From the NCBI GenBank assembly GCA_031266055.1, contig JAISBT010000168.1, forward strand, positions 1-53,553: a stretch of 53,553 bases of DNA, in the 5' to 3' direction. Origin of the DNA: Deltaproteobacteria bacterium. Lineage in GTDB: Bacteria > Desulfobacterota > Desulfovibrionia > Desulfovibrionales > Desulfovibrionaceae. The translations under genes were made by a program, and so were the position numbers. The notes under the pieces were generated by a model, which saw only the letters and a list, made by a program, of their open reading frames with translations, ran no database searches and was not told where the DNA came from. Within the stretch, counting starts at the first letter, position 1. Each line of letters starts with the position of its first letter. This document shows, in pieces, positions 17,948 to 26,097 of this stretch.

Positions 17948-18156
17948 CAGATAAAAATTGCGTCCTGCAATTTTTATCTGTCGGCTACGGCGGAAGCGTG
18001 GTTCCGCCTTGCCTCCGAAATGCTTCGCATAGCGCTGCTGTCGCCATCCGTAAAACGGCTATGCCGTTTAACGGATGCCGCTTCGCCGCGACGTCCTGTC
18101 GCGGATTCCAATTCCAAATTAAAAATTAACGCATTTTTAATTTCGAATTGGAATAA
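17948..18156. repeat. Family B palindromic element (R5), inverted relative to R4
   Basis: Starts with a perfect 14-bp stem cagataaaaattgc/gcaatttttatctg (17948-17980), then the reverse complement of R4's core (gcctccgaaatgcttcgcat, cgcgacgtcctgtcgcg). It ends with a 22-bp stem with one mismatch at 18105-18126 and 18133-18154, around a six-base loop. The 14-bp stem occupies the same relative place as that of R4 but has a different sequence with pairing kept. Confidence 0.8.
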
Positions 18157-18164
18157 TACGCATT

Positions 18165-18803
18165 TCATTCGTTGAGCAGGATTTCTTTCAGCTCCAGGGC
18201 GGCCGCATACAGGGCCGGATCATCCCGCACGTCATGGCGCGCGCTGTAAATGAAGAAAAAGATTACCCTCTTGTCCGCAAAAAAGATCCGGTAATATTCC
18301 GGGCCCGCTTTAAAGGTCAGACTGCCTGTACGCCCCTCCGCCGGCCTCTTGCGCAGGCTGGTGGTATCGCGGTTTTCCAGGCTCCGGATTTTTTTGACCG
18401 GAGAGTTGCTGTCATACGTGAATACAGCCACATGGCATTCGACGCTGCGCCGTTCGTCCCTGGTATCGGGATGATAAGCCAGGATGAACGAATCGCAGCG
18501 CCTTGCCCGGTGAAAAATATCCGTGTGCGCGTAAAAACGCGAAAGGTAACTTGCGACGCCATCCCCGCGTTTATGGAAAACATCGTCAAGCCGGGTAAAT
18601 CTCTGCCGTACGCGGTCAAGAATTGTACGGTCGAACTCCTCCGGGGCGCTGCTTGCGTAGTGCTCAATAACTATCGCGCCTGCCGCCGAAGCGGTTTCCG
18701 CTTCCCGCGGAGCCGGTGTGTTTTTGTAAGCGGAACACCCGGTGACGGACAACCATACAAAAAGTACCGCCAGCCCGGACAAAAAATGTCTGAAGCGAAG
18801 CAT
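18165..18803 (-). CDS. Putative lipoprotein, unknown function
   Basis: About 212 residues. N-terminal signal ending in a lipobox SVTGC (MLRFRHFLSGLAVLF start). The mature part is soluble, rich in Arg, Asp and Tyr, with two aromatic/basic stretches (YLSRFYAHTDIFHRARR, YYRIFFADKRVIFFFIY). Start 18803 was chosen because GAGGA lies nine bases upstream; an ATG at 18809 is too close. No domain family recognised. Precedes element R5. Confidence 0.75.
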   Translation of the reverse strand: MLRFRHFLSGLAVLFVWLSVTGCSAYKNTPAPREAETASAAGAIVIEHYASSAPEEFDRTILDRVRQRFTRLDDVFHKRGDGVASYLSRFYAHTDIFHRARRCDSFILAYHPDTRDERRSVECHVAVFTYDSNSPVKKIRSLENRDTTSLRKRPAEGRTGSLTFKAGPEYYRIFFADKRVIFFFIYSARHDVRDDPALYAAALELKEILLNE

Positions 18804-18857
18804 ATGCATCTTTCCTCGCGGCAAGGGTTTGCTGACAAGCCCACGCCGCATACCGCC

Positions 18858-19064
18858 CTACTCAACGCCGATCATCACCGACGAAGCCTTGATCACCGCG
18901 TACACTTCCGCGCCGGTCTTGAGGCCCATGCTCCTGATGGATTCCATGGTGATGGAGGAAACAAGCTGCTGTCCGCCAATATCCACCACCACAATGCCGT
19001 TGACGGCCCCGTCTTCAATATTAACAATTTTGCCTTTAAGCTGATTTCTGGCGCTGATTTTCAT
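18858..19064 (-). CDS. Mop-type molybdate-binding protein (molbindin, TOBE domain)
   Basis: 68 residues matching a single Mop/TOBE domain: MKISARNQLKGKIVNIEDGA, then VVVDIGGQQLVSSITMESI and GAEVYAVIKASSVMIGVE. Such proteins assemble as hexamers that store or buffer molybdate or tungstate in the cytoplasm. AAGGAG lies eight bases upstream of the ATG. No modABC genes in the window. Useful to an organism with molybdo- or tungsto-enzymes such as formate dehydrogenase (inference). Confidence 0.92.
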   Translation of the reverse strand: MKISARNQLKGKIVNIEDGAVNGIVVVDIGGQQLVSSITMESIRSMGLKTGAEVYAVIKASSVMIGVE

Positions 19065-19113
19065 GGTGCAATCTCCTTTTTATTATACACTGAACCGTAA
19101 ACATATCACGCGC

Positions 19114-20289
19114 TTACGTTATGCGCACTTTTTCAGACACATAAACAATGGCCAGGGCGGAGAGGAGAACCGAGAAGGCTATACCCAGGTAAAACCCGCT
19201 GTTTATGCCAAGGCCGCCCATGACGAAACTGAAGCTTACGGGGGCCAGAGTCTGCCCGAGGCGCAGGAGCATGCCGTTGGCGGACATAACCGCGGCCCGT
19301 TCCTCCGCGCCGGCCGCATTCATGAGCTGGGCCTGCACGTTGGGAGTATTCATGCCCTGGCCTATGCCGAAAAGCAAAATGGGCAGGAATATCCATGAAA
19401 AATCGTTGAAGGTTACCATCAGCAACATGCTGAGGCAATAGAAAATCTGGCTGCACAGCAAAAGAGCGCGCGCGGAAAAACGCGCGTAAAGCCGGCCGAG
19501 CTGCGAAGCGGTCAGCGCGGCGCCAAGGGAGGAAATGACCATGGTTCCTCCTATGGCAGCCGGGCCGGCGTTAAACCTGGCATCGGCCAGAACCGGGAAG
19601 CAGGTGATGATCGGGCCGTACAGAAGCAAAAAGGTCAACCCGGTGATGGCTAAAAGCCCGGCAATCCTCCGGGTGTGAAAAATGCGCGCCAGACCGAGAA
19701 GGTAGCGGCCGAACGATTCCGCTTTACCGGGGTTGGAAAGCGGCGTGCGCAGACTGATGAGCAAAACCGGCACGGCCAGAAGGGGCAGCAGAAAAGTGCA
19801 GCGCCAGTTGAAATGCGCCAGCAGGCCTCCCAAAGAGGGGTAGACGGCCGTGCAGATGCTGAGAACTGTCGCATTGTAGCCTACCACTCCGGCCATGCGC
19901 GCGCCTGACCAGGTATCGGCGATTATAGTGACGTTGAGAACGCCCAGGGGAGCGGCGCCCACTCCTTGCAGGAACCTGAACAGAAGCAGGGTTTCAAAAC
20001 TGTCCGTAAAAGCGCAGGCCGTTCCCGCCAGGCAAAAAATCAGCAGGGAGAGCGTAAAAATGATTTTGCGTCCGAACCTGTCGGCCAGCATGCCCACGAA
20101 CAGGGTGAAGGCAATGCCGGGCAAGGTGAAGGCGGTGATGATGAGGCTTGCTGTGGGCTGGCTTACGGAAAACTCGCGGGCCAGAGCCGGAATTATGGGC
20201 ATGACGCTGTTCACGCCCATAACCATGCAGGCGGTTGAACCAAAGGCCAGAATGAGAATGCGCCGCTCTTCAGCTGCGGTAAGGGGCAT
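19114..20289 (-). CDS. MFS transporter, drug-efflux (Bcr/CflA-like) type
   Basis: 391 residues with about 12 hydrophobic helices. The MFS motif A is present after helix 2 (VGMLADRFGRKIIFTLSLL) and motif C-like glycines in VGAAPLGVLNV. The N-terminus MPLTAAEERRILILAF and helix-1 MPIIPALAREF fit multidrug/H+ antiporters. Substrate unknown. Separated from the divergent kor operon by about 220 bases. Confidence 0.85.
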   Translation of the reverse strand: MPLTAAEERRILILAFGSTACMVMGVNSVMPIIPALAREFSVSQPTASLIITAFTLPGIAFTLFVGMLADRFGRKIIFTLSLLIFCLAGTACAFTDSFETLLLFRFLQGVGAAPLGVLNVTIIADTWSGARMAGVVGYNATVLSICTAVYPSLGGLLAHFNWRCTFLLPLLAVPVLLISLRTPLSNPGKAESFGRYLLGLARIFHTRRIAGLLAITGLTFLLLYGPIITCFPVLADARFNAGPAAIGGTMVISSLGAALTASQLGRLYARFSARALLLCSQIFYCLSMLLMVTFNDFSWIFLPILLFGIGQGMNTPNVQAQLMNAAGAEERAAVMSANGMLLRLGQTLAPVSFSFVMGGLGINSGFYLGIAFSVLLSALAIVYVSEKVRIT

Positions 20290-20512
20290 ATGTTACCTGT
20301 CGCTACGTTTGCAGAGTGAATAAAAGCCGGGCGAAAGCGTGGTTTTTGCTTGGCTCACGCCACCTCCTGTAGTACGTTATTCGTATACGGCTTTAAGCCT
20401 TATAGCATACCGGATAAATATACCGCGGTAAAGCGCATTTGCGCAAGCTGACGCAAAGGGAAGATTATTAACGCGCCCGGCAGCGGGCGGCAACTTTGGG
20501 AGAAGAGCACTT
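20290..20512. other. Divergent intergenic region, MFS gene / korD
   Basis: Contains a short piece resembling family D (gcgtggtttttgctt) near 20337-20352. No confident promoter, operator or terminator was found. gggagaag just before korD is its ribosome site. Confidence 0.4.
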
Positions 20513-20725
20513 ATGGATCCTGTCCAGATTAACGAACGTTGGTGTAAAGGCTGCGGCATATGCGTGGCCTTTTGCCCGGCGCACGCCCTCAAGATGGAGG
20601 GCGACAAATCCCGGCCCGTTCCGGGCGCCTGCAAGGTCTGCGGGTTATGCGAATTGTACTGTCCGGATTTAGCCATTACAGTGGATCTTGGCCAAAAACC
20701 CGCCAAGATCGCGAAGGGGGCGTAA
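20513..20725 (+). CDS. korD: 2-oxoacid:ferredoxin oxidoreductase, delta (2x[4Fe-4S] ferredoxin) subunit
   Basis: 70 residues with two complete [4Fe-4S] motifs: CKGCGICVAFCP (residues 11-22) and CKVCGLCELYCP (about 40-51). Passes electrons from the thiamine-diphosphate subunit to free ferredoxin. First gene of a tight korD-A-B-C operon; the stop codon abuts the korA ATG. Substrate preference (2-oxoglutarate versus branched 2-oxoacids) is not certain. Confidence 0.9.
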   Translation: MDPVQINERWCKGCGICVAFCPAHALKMEGDKSRPVPGACKVCGLCELYCPDLAITVDLGQKPAKIAKGA

Positions 20726-21895
20726 ATGAGCGTGAAAAAAGCCGCGTCCAAAAAAGAAAGACTCCTGGTGCAAGGCAACGAAGCCTGCGTACAGGGGGCA
20801 ATGTATGCCGGGGTCAGCTTTTTTGCGGGTTACCCCATCACTCCTTCCACTGAAATCGCTGAGCTGCTGGCGGAAAAGCTTCCCCTGGCAGGAGGGGCGT
20901 TCATTCAGATGGAAGATGAAATTTCGGCCATGTGCGCCGTGTGCGGCGCGTCTCTGGGCGGTTCGAAAGCCATGACCGCAACCAGCGGCCCGGGATTTTC
21001 CCTTAAGCAGGAGGCCATAGGCTACGCCTGTATGGCGGAAATTCCCTGCGTGGTCGTAAACGTGCAGCGCGCGGGCCCGTCCACCGGCCTGCCGACCAAA
21101 GTATCCCAGGGCGATGTCAACCAGGCCCGCTGGGGTACGCATGGCGACCATTCCATTGTAGTGCTCACCGCTTCTTCCGCTCAGGATGTTTTCGCCATCA
21201 CGGTGGAAGGTTTTAACATCGCGGAAACCTACCGCACTCCGGTCATTCTGCTTTTCGACGAGGTCATCGGGCATATGCGCGAAGAACTGGTAATTCCGGA
21301 ACCGGGAGAGCTGAACGTGGTGGAACGCCTGCGCACTGCGGTTAAAGCCGGCGTGGACTACCACCCTTATCTGCCCCGCGAAGACGGGCGGCTGCCGATT
21401 TCAGACTTCGGCGGCGTGCACCGCTATCATGTAACCGGGCTGTTCCATGATATTTTCGGCTTCCCCACGGAAAACTCCGAACAGGTGATCAAACTTGTCT
21501 ATCACCTGGTGGACAAAATAGAAAACCGCTCCGAACTGCTTGCCCGGTACAAGGAATATTATCTGGAGGATGCGGAGAATGTTATAATTTCTTATGGTTC
21601 TTCCGCGCGCAGCGCCTTGCATCTTGTTGCCGACAGGCGCGCCAAAGGCGACCGCGTGGGTCTTCTGGAACTGCAAACCCTTTGGCCTTTCCCGGCCCAG
21701 GTGGTACGGCAGAAAACAGCGCGCGCCAGAAATATTTTCATGGTGGAAATGAACATGGGCCAGATGCTTCAACAAGTGAAGCTGGCCGTTAATAACCCGG
21801 AACGCGTCTTCCTGGTGAACCGCATGGACGGCATGCTGGTTACCCCCGCGGATATCGGTCGAGTAATGCGCATCATCGAAGGAAGGGGGTTCTGA
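20726..21895 (+). CDS. korA: 2-oxoacid:ferredoxin oxidoreductase, alpha subunit
   Basis: 389 residues. N-terminal pyrimidine-binding half (GNEACVQGAMYAGVSFFAGY, PITPSTEIAELLA, FIQMEDEISAM, TATSGPGFSLKQEAIGYA) and a C-terminal transketolase-like half (ENVIISYGSSARSALHLVAD, NMGQMLQQVKLAV). Subunit lengths and gene order fit the four-subunit KOR/VOR class that converts 2-oxoglutarate and CoA to succinyl-CoA, or the reverse, with ferredoxin. In an anaerobe with an incomplete TCA cycle it is probably biosynthetic (inference). Confidence 0.92.
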   Translation: MSVKKAASKKERLLVQGNEACVQGAMYAGVSFFAGYPITPSTEIAELLAEKLPLAGGAFIQMEDEISAMCAVCGASLGGSKAMTATSGPGFSLKQEAIGYACMAEIPCVVVNVQRAGPSTGLPTKVSQGDVNQARWGTHGDHSIVVLTASSAQDVFAITVEGFNIAETYRTPVILLFDEVIGHMREELVIPEPGELNVVERLRTAVKAGVDYHPYLPREDGRLPISDFGGVHRYHVTGLFHDIFGFPTENSEQVIKLVYHLVDKIENRSELLARYKEYYLEDAENVIISYGSSARSALHLVADRRAKGDRVGLLELQTLWPFPAQVVRQKTARARNIFMVEMNMGQMLQQVKLAVNNPERVFLVNRMDGMLVTPADIGRVMRIIEGRGF

Positions 21896-21896
21896 T

Positions 21897-22700
21897 ATGG
21901 CTTTCAAACAATATATCCGTGAACGTTTTTTCCCGCATATTCTATGTCCGGGCTGCGGCCACGGCACAGTGCTCAACGGTATTCTGCATGTAGTGGACGA
22001 ACTGCAGCTTAATCCGTCCTCTTTGAGCATGGTTTCCGGCATAGGCTGTTCAGCGCGCATTTCCGGGTATGTGGATTTTCACACCATGCACACCATGCAC
22101 GGCCGGGCGCTGGCTTGCGCCACCGGGCTGAAAATGGCCAGACCGGCGCTTACGGTGCTTGTGCCCATGGGCGACGGAGATGCCACGGCCATCGGCGGCA
22201 ACCACTTTATCCATGCCTGCCGCCGCAACATAGACCTTACGGCCGTTGTGCTCAATAACCGTATTTACGGCATGACCGGCGGGCAATATTCACCTCTTTC
22301 CGGGGAAGGCATCCTGGCCACGACCGCTCCGTACCGCAGCATTGACCCGGCCTTTGACATCGTGAATCTGGCCATGGGCGCCGGGGCGACCTTTGTGGCC
22401 CGCACCACGGCTTTCCACGTTAAAGAATTTGCCGGTATCCTCAAAAAAGCCATCCAGCACAAGGGCTTTTCCGTGATTGAAGTGATGGTGCCCTGCCCGA
22501 CGTATTTTGGGCGTAAAAACTCCATAGGCGGGGCAGTGGAACTTATGCAGTCCTACCGGGAGGTCACTGTGCCTGTCGGTTCGGAAAAACTTAAAGAGAA
22601 TCCGGATCTTATTCAGAGGGGTATTTTCCGCAACGAAGCGCGGCCGGAATATTGCGAAGAATACGCCAAAATTTCAACCAAAGCGCGTCATGAGGTGTAA
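21897..22700 (+). CDS. korB: 2-oxoacid:ferredoxin oxidoreductase, beta (thiamine diphosphate) subunit
   Basis: 267 residues. Cluster and cofactor motifs are CPGCGHGTVLNGIL, SGIGCSARISGYVDFHTMHT, HGRALACATGLKMA and the thiamine-diphosphate/Mg motif GDGDATAIGGNHFIHACRRN followed by VVLNNRIYGMTGGQ. One base separates it from korA, and the stop is adjacent to korC. Confidence 0.93.
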   Translation: MAFKQYIRERFFPHILCPGCGHGTVLNGILHVVDELQLNPSSLSMVSGIGCSARISGYVDFHTMHTMHGRALACATGLKMARPALTVLVPMGDGDATAIGGNHFIHACRRNIDLTAVVLNNRIYGMTGGQYSPLSGEGILATTAPYRSIDPAFDIVNLAMGAGATFVARTTAFHVKEFAGILKKAIQHKGFSVIEVMVPCPTYFGRKNSIGGAVELMQSYREVTVPVGSEKLKENPDLIQRGIFRNEARPEYCEEYAKISTKARHEV

Positions 22701-22703
22701 GTG

Positions 22704-23249
22704 ATGGATATATACCGTTTTCTTTTGTCCGGCTCCGGGGGACAGGGCGTTATCAGCACAGCCATTCTTCTGGCCGATGCCGGCCTGCATGAAGGACACC
22801 ACGCTGTACAGCTCCAGTCCTACGGCCCGGAAGCGCGCGGCGGGGCGACCCGCTCGGATGTGATTATTTCCGACGGGCCCATTTATTTTCCCAAGGTGGA
22901 GCAGCCCAACTACCTGGTAGCGCTGACCAATCAGGCCATGAACAAATATCTGCCCCTGATCCGGCCGGGCGGAATGTTCCTTTACGACAGCGATCTGGTG
23001 CAGCCGGATCTTAAGGTGGACGCCGTGCGCAAAGGTTTGCCCATGTTCAGGACGGTCAGGGAAAAATTGCAGAAAACCGTGGCCTACAACATCTGTGTGC
23101 TTGGCGTTCTTGTCCGGCTTACCGGGGTGGTTTCTTTTGCCTCCATTGAACCGGTGCTGGCCAAGCGTTTTGAAGCCGCGCACCATGAAAGTAACCTGAA
23201 GGCCTTGCGGCTCGGCGCGGAAATGGCCGCGTCCGCGATGGAGGCGTGA
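22704..23249 (+). CDS. korC: 2-oxoacid:ferredoxin oxidoreductase, gamma subunit
   Basis: 181 residues. Gamma-domain landmarks: FLLSGSGGQGVISTAILLAD near the N-terminus, then SYGPEARGGATRSDVIIS. Start 22704 has GAGG eight bases upstream; a GTG one codon earlier is possible. Completes the kor operon; an rRNA methyltransferase gene follows 21 bases later and may be cotranscribed. Confidence 0.92.
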   Translation: MDIYRFLLSGSGGQGVISTAILLADAGLHEGHHAVQLQSYGPEARGGATRSDVIISDGPIYFPKVEQPNYLVALTNQAMNKYLPLIRPGGMFLYDSDLVQPDLKVDAVRKGLPMFRTVREKLQKTVAYNICVLGVLVRLTGVVSFASIEPVLAKRFEAAHHESNLKALRLGAEMAASAMEA

Positions 23250-23270
23250 GCCTGCCGGAAAGCGGAAATC

Positions 23271-24617
23271 ATGCGGCATAACTTGCGCTCCTTCCGTTTT
23301 TCCGGCCGCTTTTCCAAAGACGGCCGTGCTCTTGCGGCGCAGCTTTTGCGCGATGAAGGTTTTGTCTTTGAGCCGCTCCCGTTTTATGATCAGGCCATGC
23401 GGCTCATTCATGAGCCAAAGCCCCTTGGATCAAGCCTGGCCGCTCATTTCGGACACATTTATATTCAGGACGCTTCTTCCATGCTCCCGGCCCTGAGCCT
23501 GATTTCCATAATCGGGCCAGGCCGGGATAAAAACATATGCGTATTGGATATGTGCGCCAGCCCGGGCGGCAAAAGCAGCCTCGCGGCCAATGAACTCGCC
23601 GCAGGGTTTGTGCTGGCCAATGAACCCGCGCCCAAACGTCTGAACACCCTGCGCCGCAACCTGCAAAACCTGAATATGTTCAATTGCGCTGTCTCTTCTT
23701 ATGATGCGGCAGGCTTTCCCCTGAACAATTTCCCCGGCTGGGATTATATTTTACTTGACCCTCCGTGCAGCGGCTGGGGCACAGCCGACAAGGCGCCCCG
23801 GACGCTCAAGCTGTGGCGGGGAGATAAATTGCAGCCGCTGATCCGCTTGCAGCGGAAACTGCTTGCCGAAGCGTGGAGGCTGCTCAAACCCGGCGGAAGC
23901 CTGATTTATTCCACCTGTACAACCAATGTCCAGGAAAATGAGGAACAAGCCCTCCATGCCCTGGAATACGCGCGCGGTCAGGCGCGTTTATTGCCTTTGC
24001 CCGTGCCGGAGGGTTTCGAGTTTGACGAGCCTTGCCTGAACCTGAGCGGTGTTTTGCGCGTGGCGCAAACCTCGCCTCTGGGCCAGGGCTTTTTCATTGC
24101 GGCCTTGCAAAAATCAGCAAGCAGCGCGGCTTTTCCCGCGCAGGCTCCAATTATGCCCGATCCGGCCGCAAGCGGGGCGCAGGCAAAGCGGACGCTGCCG
24201 GGCGGAGCGATTTCGCCGGAAGATCTGGAGACGCCTCTGGTCAATACCGGATTGCTGCCCCTGGGGCGGATTCTGCCGCGGGAAGGCAAACTCCTGTTTT
24301 ACCCAGAAGCCGGGCTGGATCTTTTGCCCGCTTCTTTTAAATATTCCGGGTTTTGCCTTGGCGGAGAAAGCAAAGCGGGAGGCGCTCCTAAAATGCCGGA
24401 TACCGGCCTGCGCGGGCTGATGCCAGACCCGCGGGAGGCGCGGGAAAAAGGCGCGCATATACTGAATATGGAAGATATTGCCGGGGTGCGAAAACTGCTC
24501 GGCGGACAAAGCCTGAATATAGGAGAAAACAGCCGTCCGATGAAAGAAGTCGGCCTGTATTATAAAGATTTGCCCCTGTGCCGACTGAAAGTTAAAGGAA
24601 AACGCCTTGTTATGTAG
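23271..24617 (+). CDS. RsmB/RsmF (NOL1/NOP2/Sun)-family RNA cytosine-C5 methyltransferase
   Basis: 448 residues. SAM-binding motif I VLDMCASPGGKSSLA, motif IV DPPCSGWGT with the release cysteine, and motif VI YSTCTTNVQENE with the catalytic Cys. A C-terminal extension of about 170 residues resembles the PUA-like region of RsmF/YebU-type enzymes (SPEDLETPLVNTGLLPLGRI, KDLPLCRLKVKGKRLV). Likely methylates 16S rRNA. The linker 280-315 is Ala/Pro-rich. RsmF is the best guess but the exact site is not determinable. Confidence 0.88.
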   Translation: MRHNLRSFRFSGRFSKDGRALAAQLLRDEGFVFEPLPFYDQAMRLIHEPKPLGSSLAAHFGHIYIQDASSMLPALSLISIIGPGRDKNICVLDMCASPGGKSSLAANELAAGFVLANEPAPKRLNTLRRNLQNLNMFNCAVSSYDAAGFPLNNFPGWDYILLDPPCSGWGTADKAPRTLKLWRGDKLQPLIRLQRKLLAEAWRLLKPGGSLIYSTCTTNVQENEEQALHALEYARGQARLLPLPVPEGFEFDEPCLNLSGVLRVAQTSPLGQGFFIAALQKSASSAAFPAQAPIMPDPAASGAQAKRTLPGGAISPEDLETPLVNTGLLPLGRILPREGKLLFYPEAGLDLLPASFKYSGFCLGGESKAGGAPKMPDTGLRGLMPDPREAREKGAHILNMEDIAGVRKLLGGQSLNIGENSRPMKEVGLYYKDLPLCRLKVKGKRLVM

Positions 24618-24684
24618 TCGGGCCTTGCTCCGGCGGTTCGCACCACCTTGCGATGTCGCGACTATTCGCTTGACGCGACAATAG

Positions 24685-24713
24685 TTGATTTTAACGAAAA
24701 AATTATTAATAAT
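24685..24713 (+). promoter_or_regulatory. Toxin-antitoxin promoter and palindromic operator candidate
   Basis: TTGATT (24685-24690) and TAATAA (24707-24712) form a plausible promoter. Over its -10 lies a perfect 12-base palindrome, attattaataat (24702-24713), placed as expected for an antitoxin autorepression site. GAAGGAGAAGAAG ribosome site follows. Confidence 0.45.
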
Positions 24714-24736
24714 ACCGAAGAAGGAGAAGAAGACTC

Positions 24737-24985
24737 ATGGCAAACCTGAACATTCGCGTTGACGATGCCGTCAAACAGCAAGCTGAAGCGGTTTTTGCGG
24801 AACTCGGCATGAGTCTGTCCACAGCGACCATGGTTTTCCTGAAGCAAGCCATACGCTGCAACGGCATCCCTTTTGACTTGCGCCTTGATCCTTTCTACTC
24901 CGCCTCCAATATGGCCGCATTGCGGGCAGCCGCCAAAGAGGCCGACGAGGGGAAACTAACCGTCCATGAACTGATTGAGGACTGA
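24737..24985 (+). CDS. RelB/DinJ-family antitoxin
   Basis: 82 residues. The N-terminal ribbon-helix-helix matches RelB/DinJ: LNIRVDDAVKQQAEAVFAEL, then GMSLSTATMVFLKQAI and GIPFDLRLDPFYS. The C-terminal part (MAALRAAAKEADEGKLTVHE) is the toxin-wrapping segment. Two bases separate it from the toxin gene. It probably represses its own promoter with the toxin as co-repressor (family knowledge). Confidence 0.9.
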   Translation: MANLNIRVDDAVKQQAEAVFAELGMSLSTATMVFLKQAIRCNGIPFDLRLDPFYSASNMAALRAAAKEADEGKLTVHELIED

Positions 24986-24987
24986 GC

Positions 24988-25248
24988 ATGCGCAAATTAT
25001 GGTCGGACAGGGCATGGGACGGGTACCTTTACTGGCAGGCGCATGACAAAATGACGCTTAAGCGAATCAATCAACTTATTCGGGATATTGAACGTGGCGG
25101 CTATGAAGGCATCGGCAAGCCCGAGCCTTTGCGCGGCGATCTGTCCGGTTGGTGGTCACGCCGAATAGATGGCGTCAACCGTCTGGTCTATCGCATAATA
25201 GACGAAGAAATTGAAATAATTCAGTGTAAAGGCCATTATGTTTCTTGA
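24988..25248 (+). CDS. yoeB: YoeB/Txe-family mRNA interferase toxin
   Basis: 86 residues, same fold and nearly the same length as E. coli YoeB: LWSDRAWDGYLYWQAHDK, KINQLIRDIE-like helix, GKPEPLRGDLSGWWSRRI, NRLVYRI. The catalytic residues known for YoeB are all present at the same numbers: Glu46, Arg65, His83, followed by Tyr84. Cuts mRNA at the ribosomal A site. Its partner here is a DinJ/RelB-type antitoxin instead of the usual YefM/Phd type. The toxin ribosome site (gagg) lies in the antitoxin's last codons. Confidence 0.92.
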   Translation: MRKLWSDRAWDGYLYWQAHDKMTLKRINQLIRDIERGGYEGIGKPEPLRGDLSGWWSRRIDGVNRLVYRIIDEEIEIIQCKGHYVS

Positions 25249-25288
25249 CGGTATTTTCCCGTAAAAGCATGGGAGTTCGAATGTCAAT

Positions 25289-25328
25289 TCCCGCACCCGG
25301 ATTCTCATGAATCCATCCGGGTGCGGTT
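25289..25328. terminator. Nested hairpin between yoeB and cobB
   Basis: ccgcacccggat (25291-25302) pairs perfectly with atccgggtgcgg (25315-25326); the competing inner stem ggattc-tcat-gaatcc shares bases. Between converging genes, so a bidirectional terminator is likely, though there is no T-run. Confidence 0.5.
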
Positions 25329-25389
25329 GCCAAACGCGAAGCCGACTTTTTCAGCATCGACTATGTAGCCGAGTCGCCGCCGGAGCGGT

Positions 25390-26097
25390 TCAACCCTTTT
25401 GCAAATATTCCTCCACCCAGGCCGGAACAACCGCGCTGGCCTTGCCATAGCGCCCGGCATGAAAAGAGTTCGCGCCCAAAGAGCGTTCCAGGTTCAGTTC
25501 CAGGGTGGACGCTCCGGCCTGCCGCGCCAGCATCACAAAGCCCGCGGCCGGGTACACCGCGCCGGACGTTCCTATGGAGACAAACAGCTTGCAGCGCGCG
25601 AGCGCATGCTCAATTTCCGGCATATACAAAGGCATTTCTTCAAACCAGACAATATGCGGGCGCAAATGCCCGGTTTTTCCGCATTGAGGGCAAACATCCT
25701 TCCGGTTCAAATCCTGCTCCCAGGGCAGCACCGCCCCGCAGCTCACGCAACGCGCCTTGAGCAGTTCACCATGCAAATGCAGGAGGTTTTTCGCGCCTGC
25801 CCGCTCATGCAGGTTATCCACATTCTGGGTGACAACCAGCACCTCTTCCCCCAGACGGGCGGCTTCAGTCTCAAGCCGGGCCAGCGCTTTGTGCGCGGCA
25901 TTGGGCGCAATATCCGGGCTGAGGAGCTTTCGGCGCAGCTGATTATAAAAATTCAGGACTCTTTCCGGATCACGCCGGTAACCCCTGGGGGTAGCCACAT
26001 CTTCAACGTTTTCATTTTCCCATAAGCCATCGCTGTCCCGAAAGGTGGAAATGCCGCTTTCCTGGCTGATGCCCGCGCCTGTTAAGACTACAATCAC
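25390..26097 (-). CDS. cobB: NAD-dependent protein deacylase, CobB-type sirtuin
   Basis: Removes acyl groups from lysines using NAD. 235 residues aligned with E. coli CobB: GAGISQESGISTFRDSDGLW, ENVEDVATPRGYRRDPE, VTQNVDNLHERAG, catalytic His in HLHGELL, zinc cysteines CVSCGA and CPQCGK, PHIVWFEEMP, IGTSGAVYPAAGF. Class III sirtuins carry Tyr-x-x-Arg for acyl-acid binding. Here the equivalent segment is FYNQLRRKLL, Tyr-Asn-Gln-Leu, so the Arg is replaced by Leu. Start GTG at 26097 overlaps the stop of the upstream exporter gene by four bases. Confidence 0.93.
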   Translation of the reverse strand: MIVVLTGAGISQESGISTFRDSDGLWENENVEDVATPRGYRRDPERVLNFYNQLRRKLLSPDIAPNAAHKALARLETEAARLGEEVLVVTQNVDNLHERAGAKNLLHLHGELLKARCVSCGAVLPWEQDLNRKDVCPQCGKTGHLRPHIVWFEEMPLYMPEIEHALARCKLFVSIGTSGAVYPAAGFVMLARQAGASTLELNLERSLGANSFHAGRYGKASAVVPAWVEEYLQKG

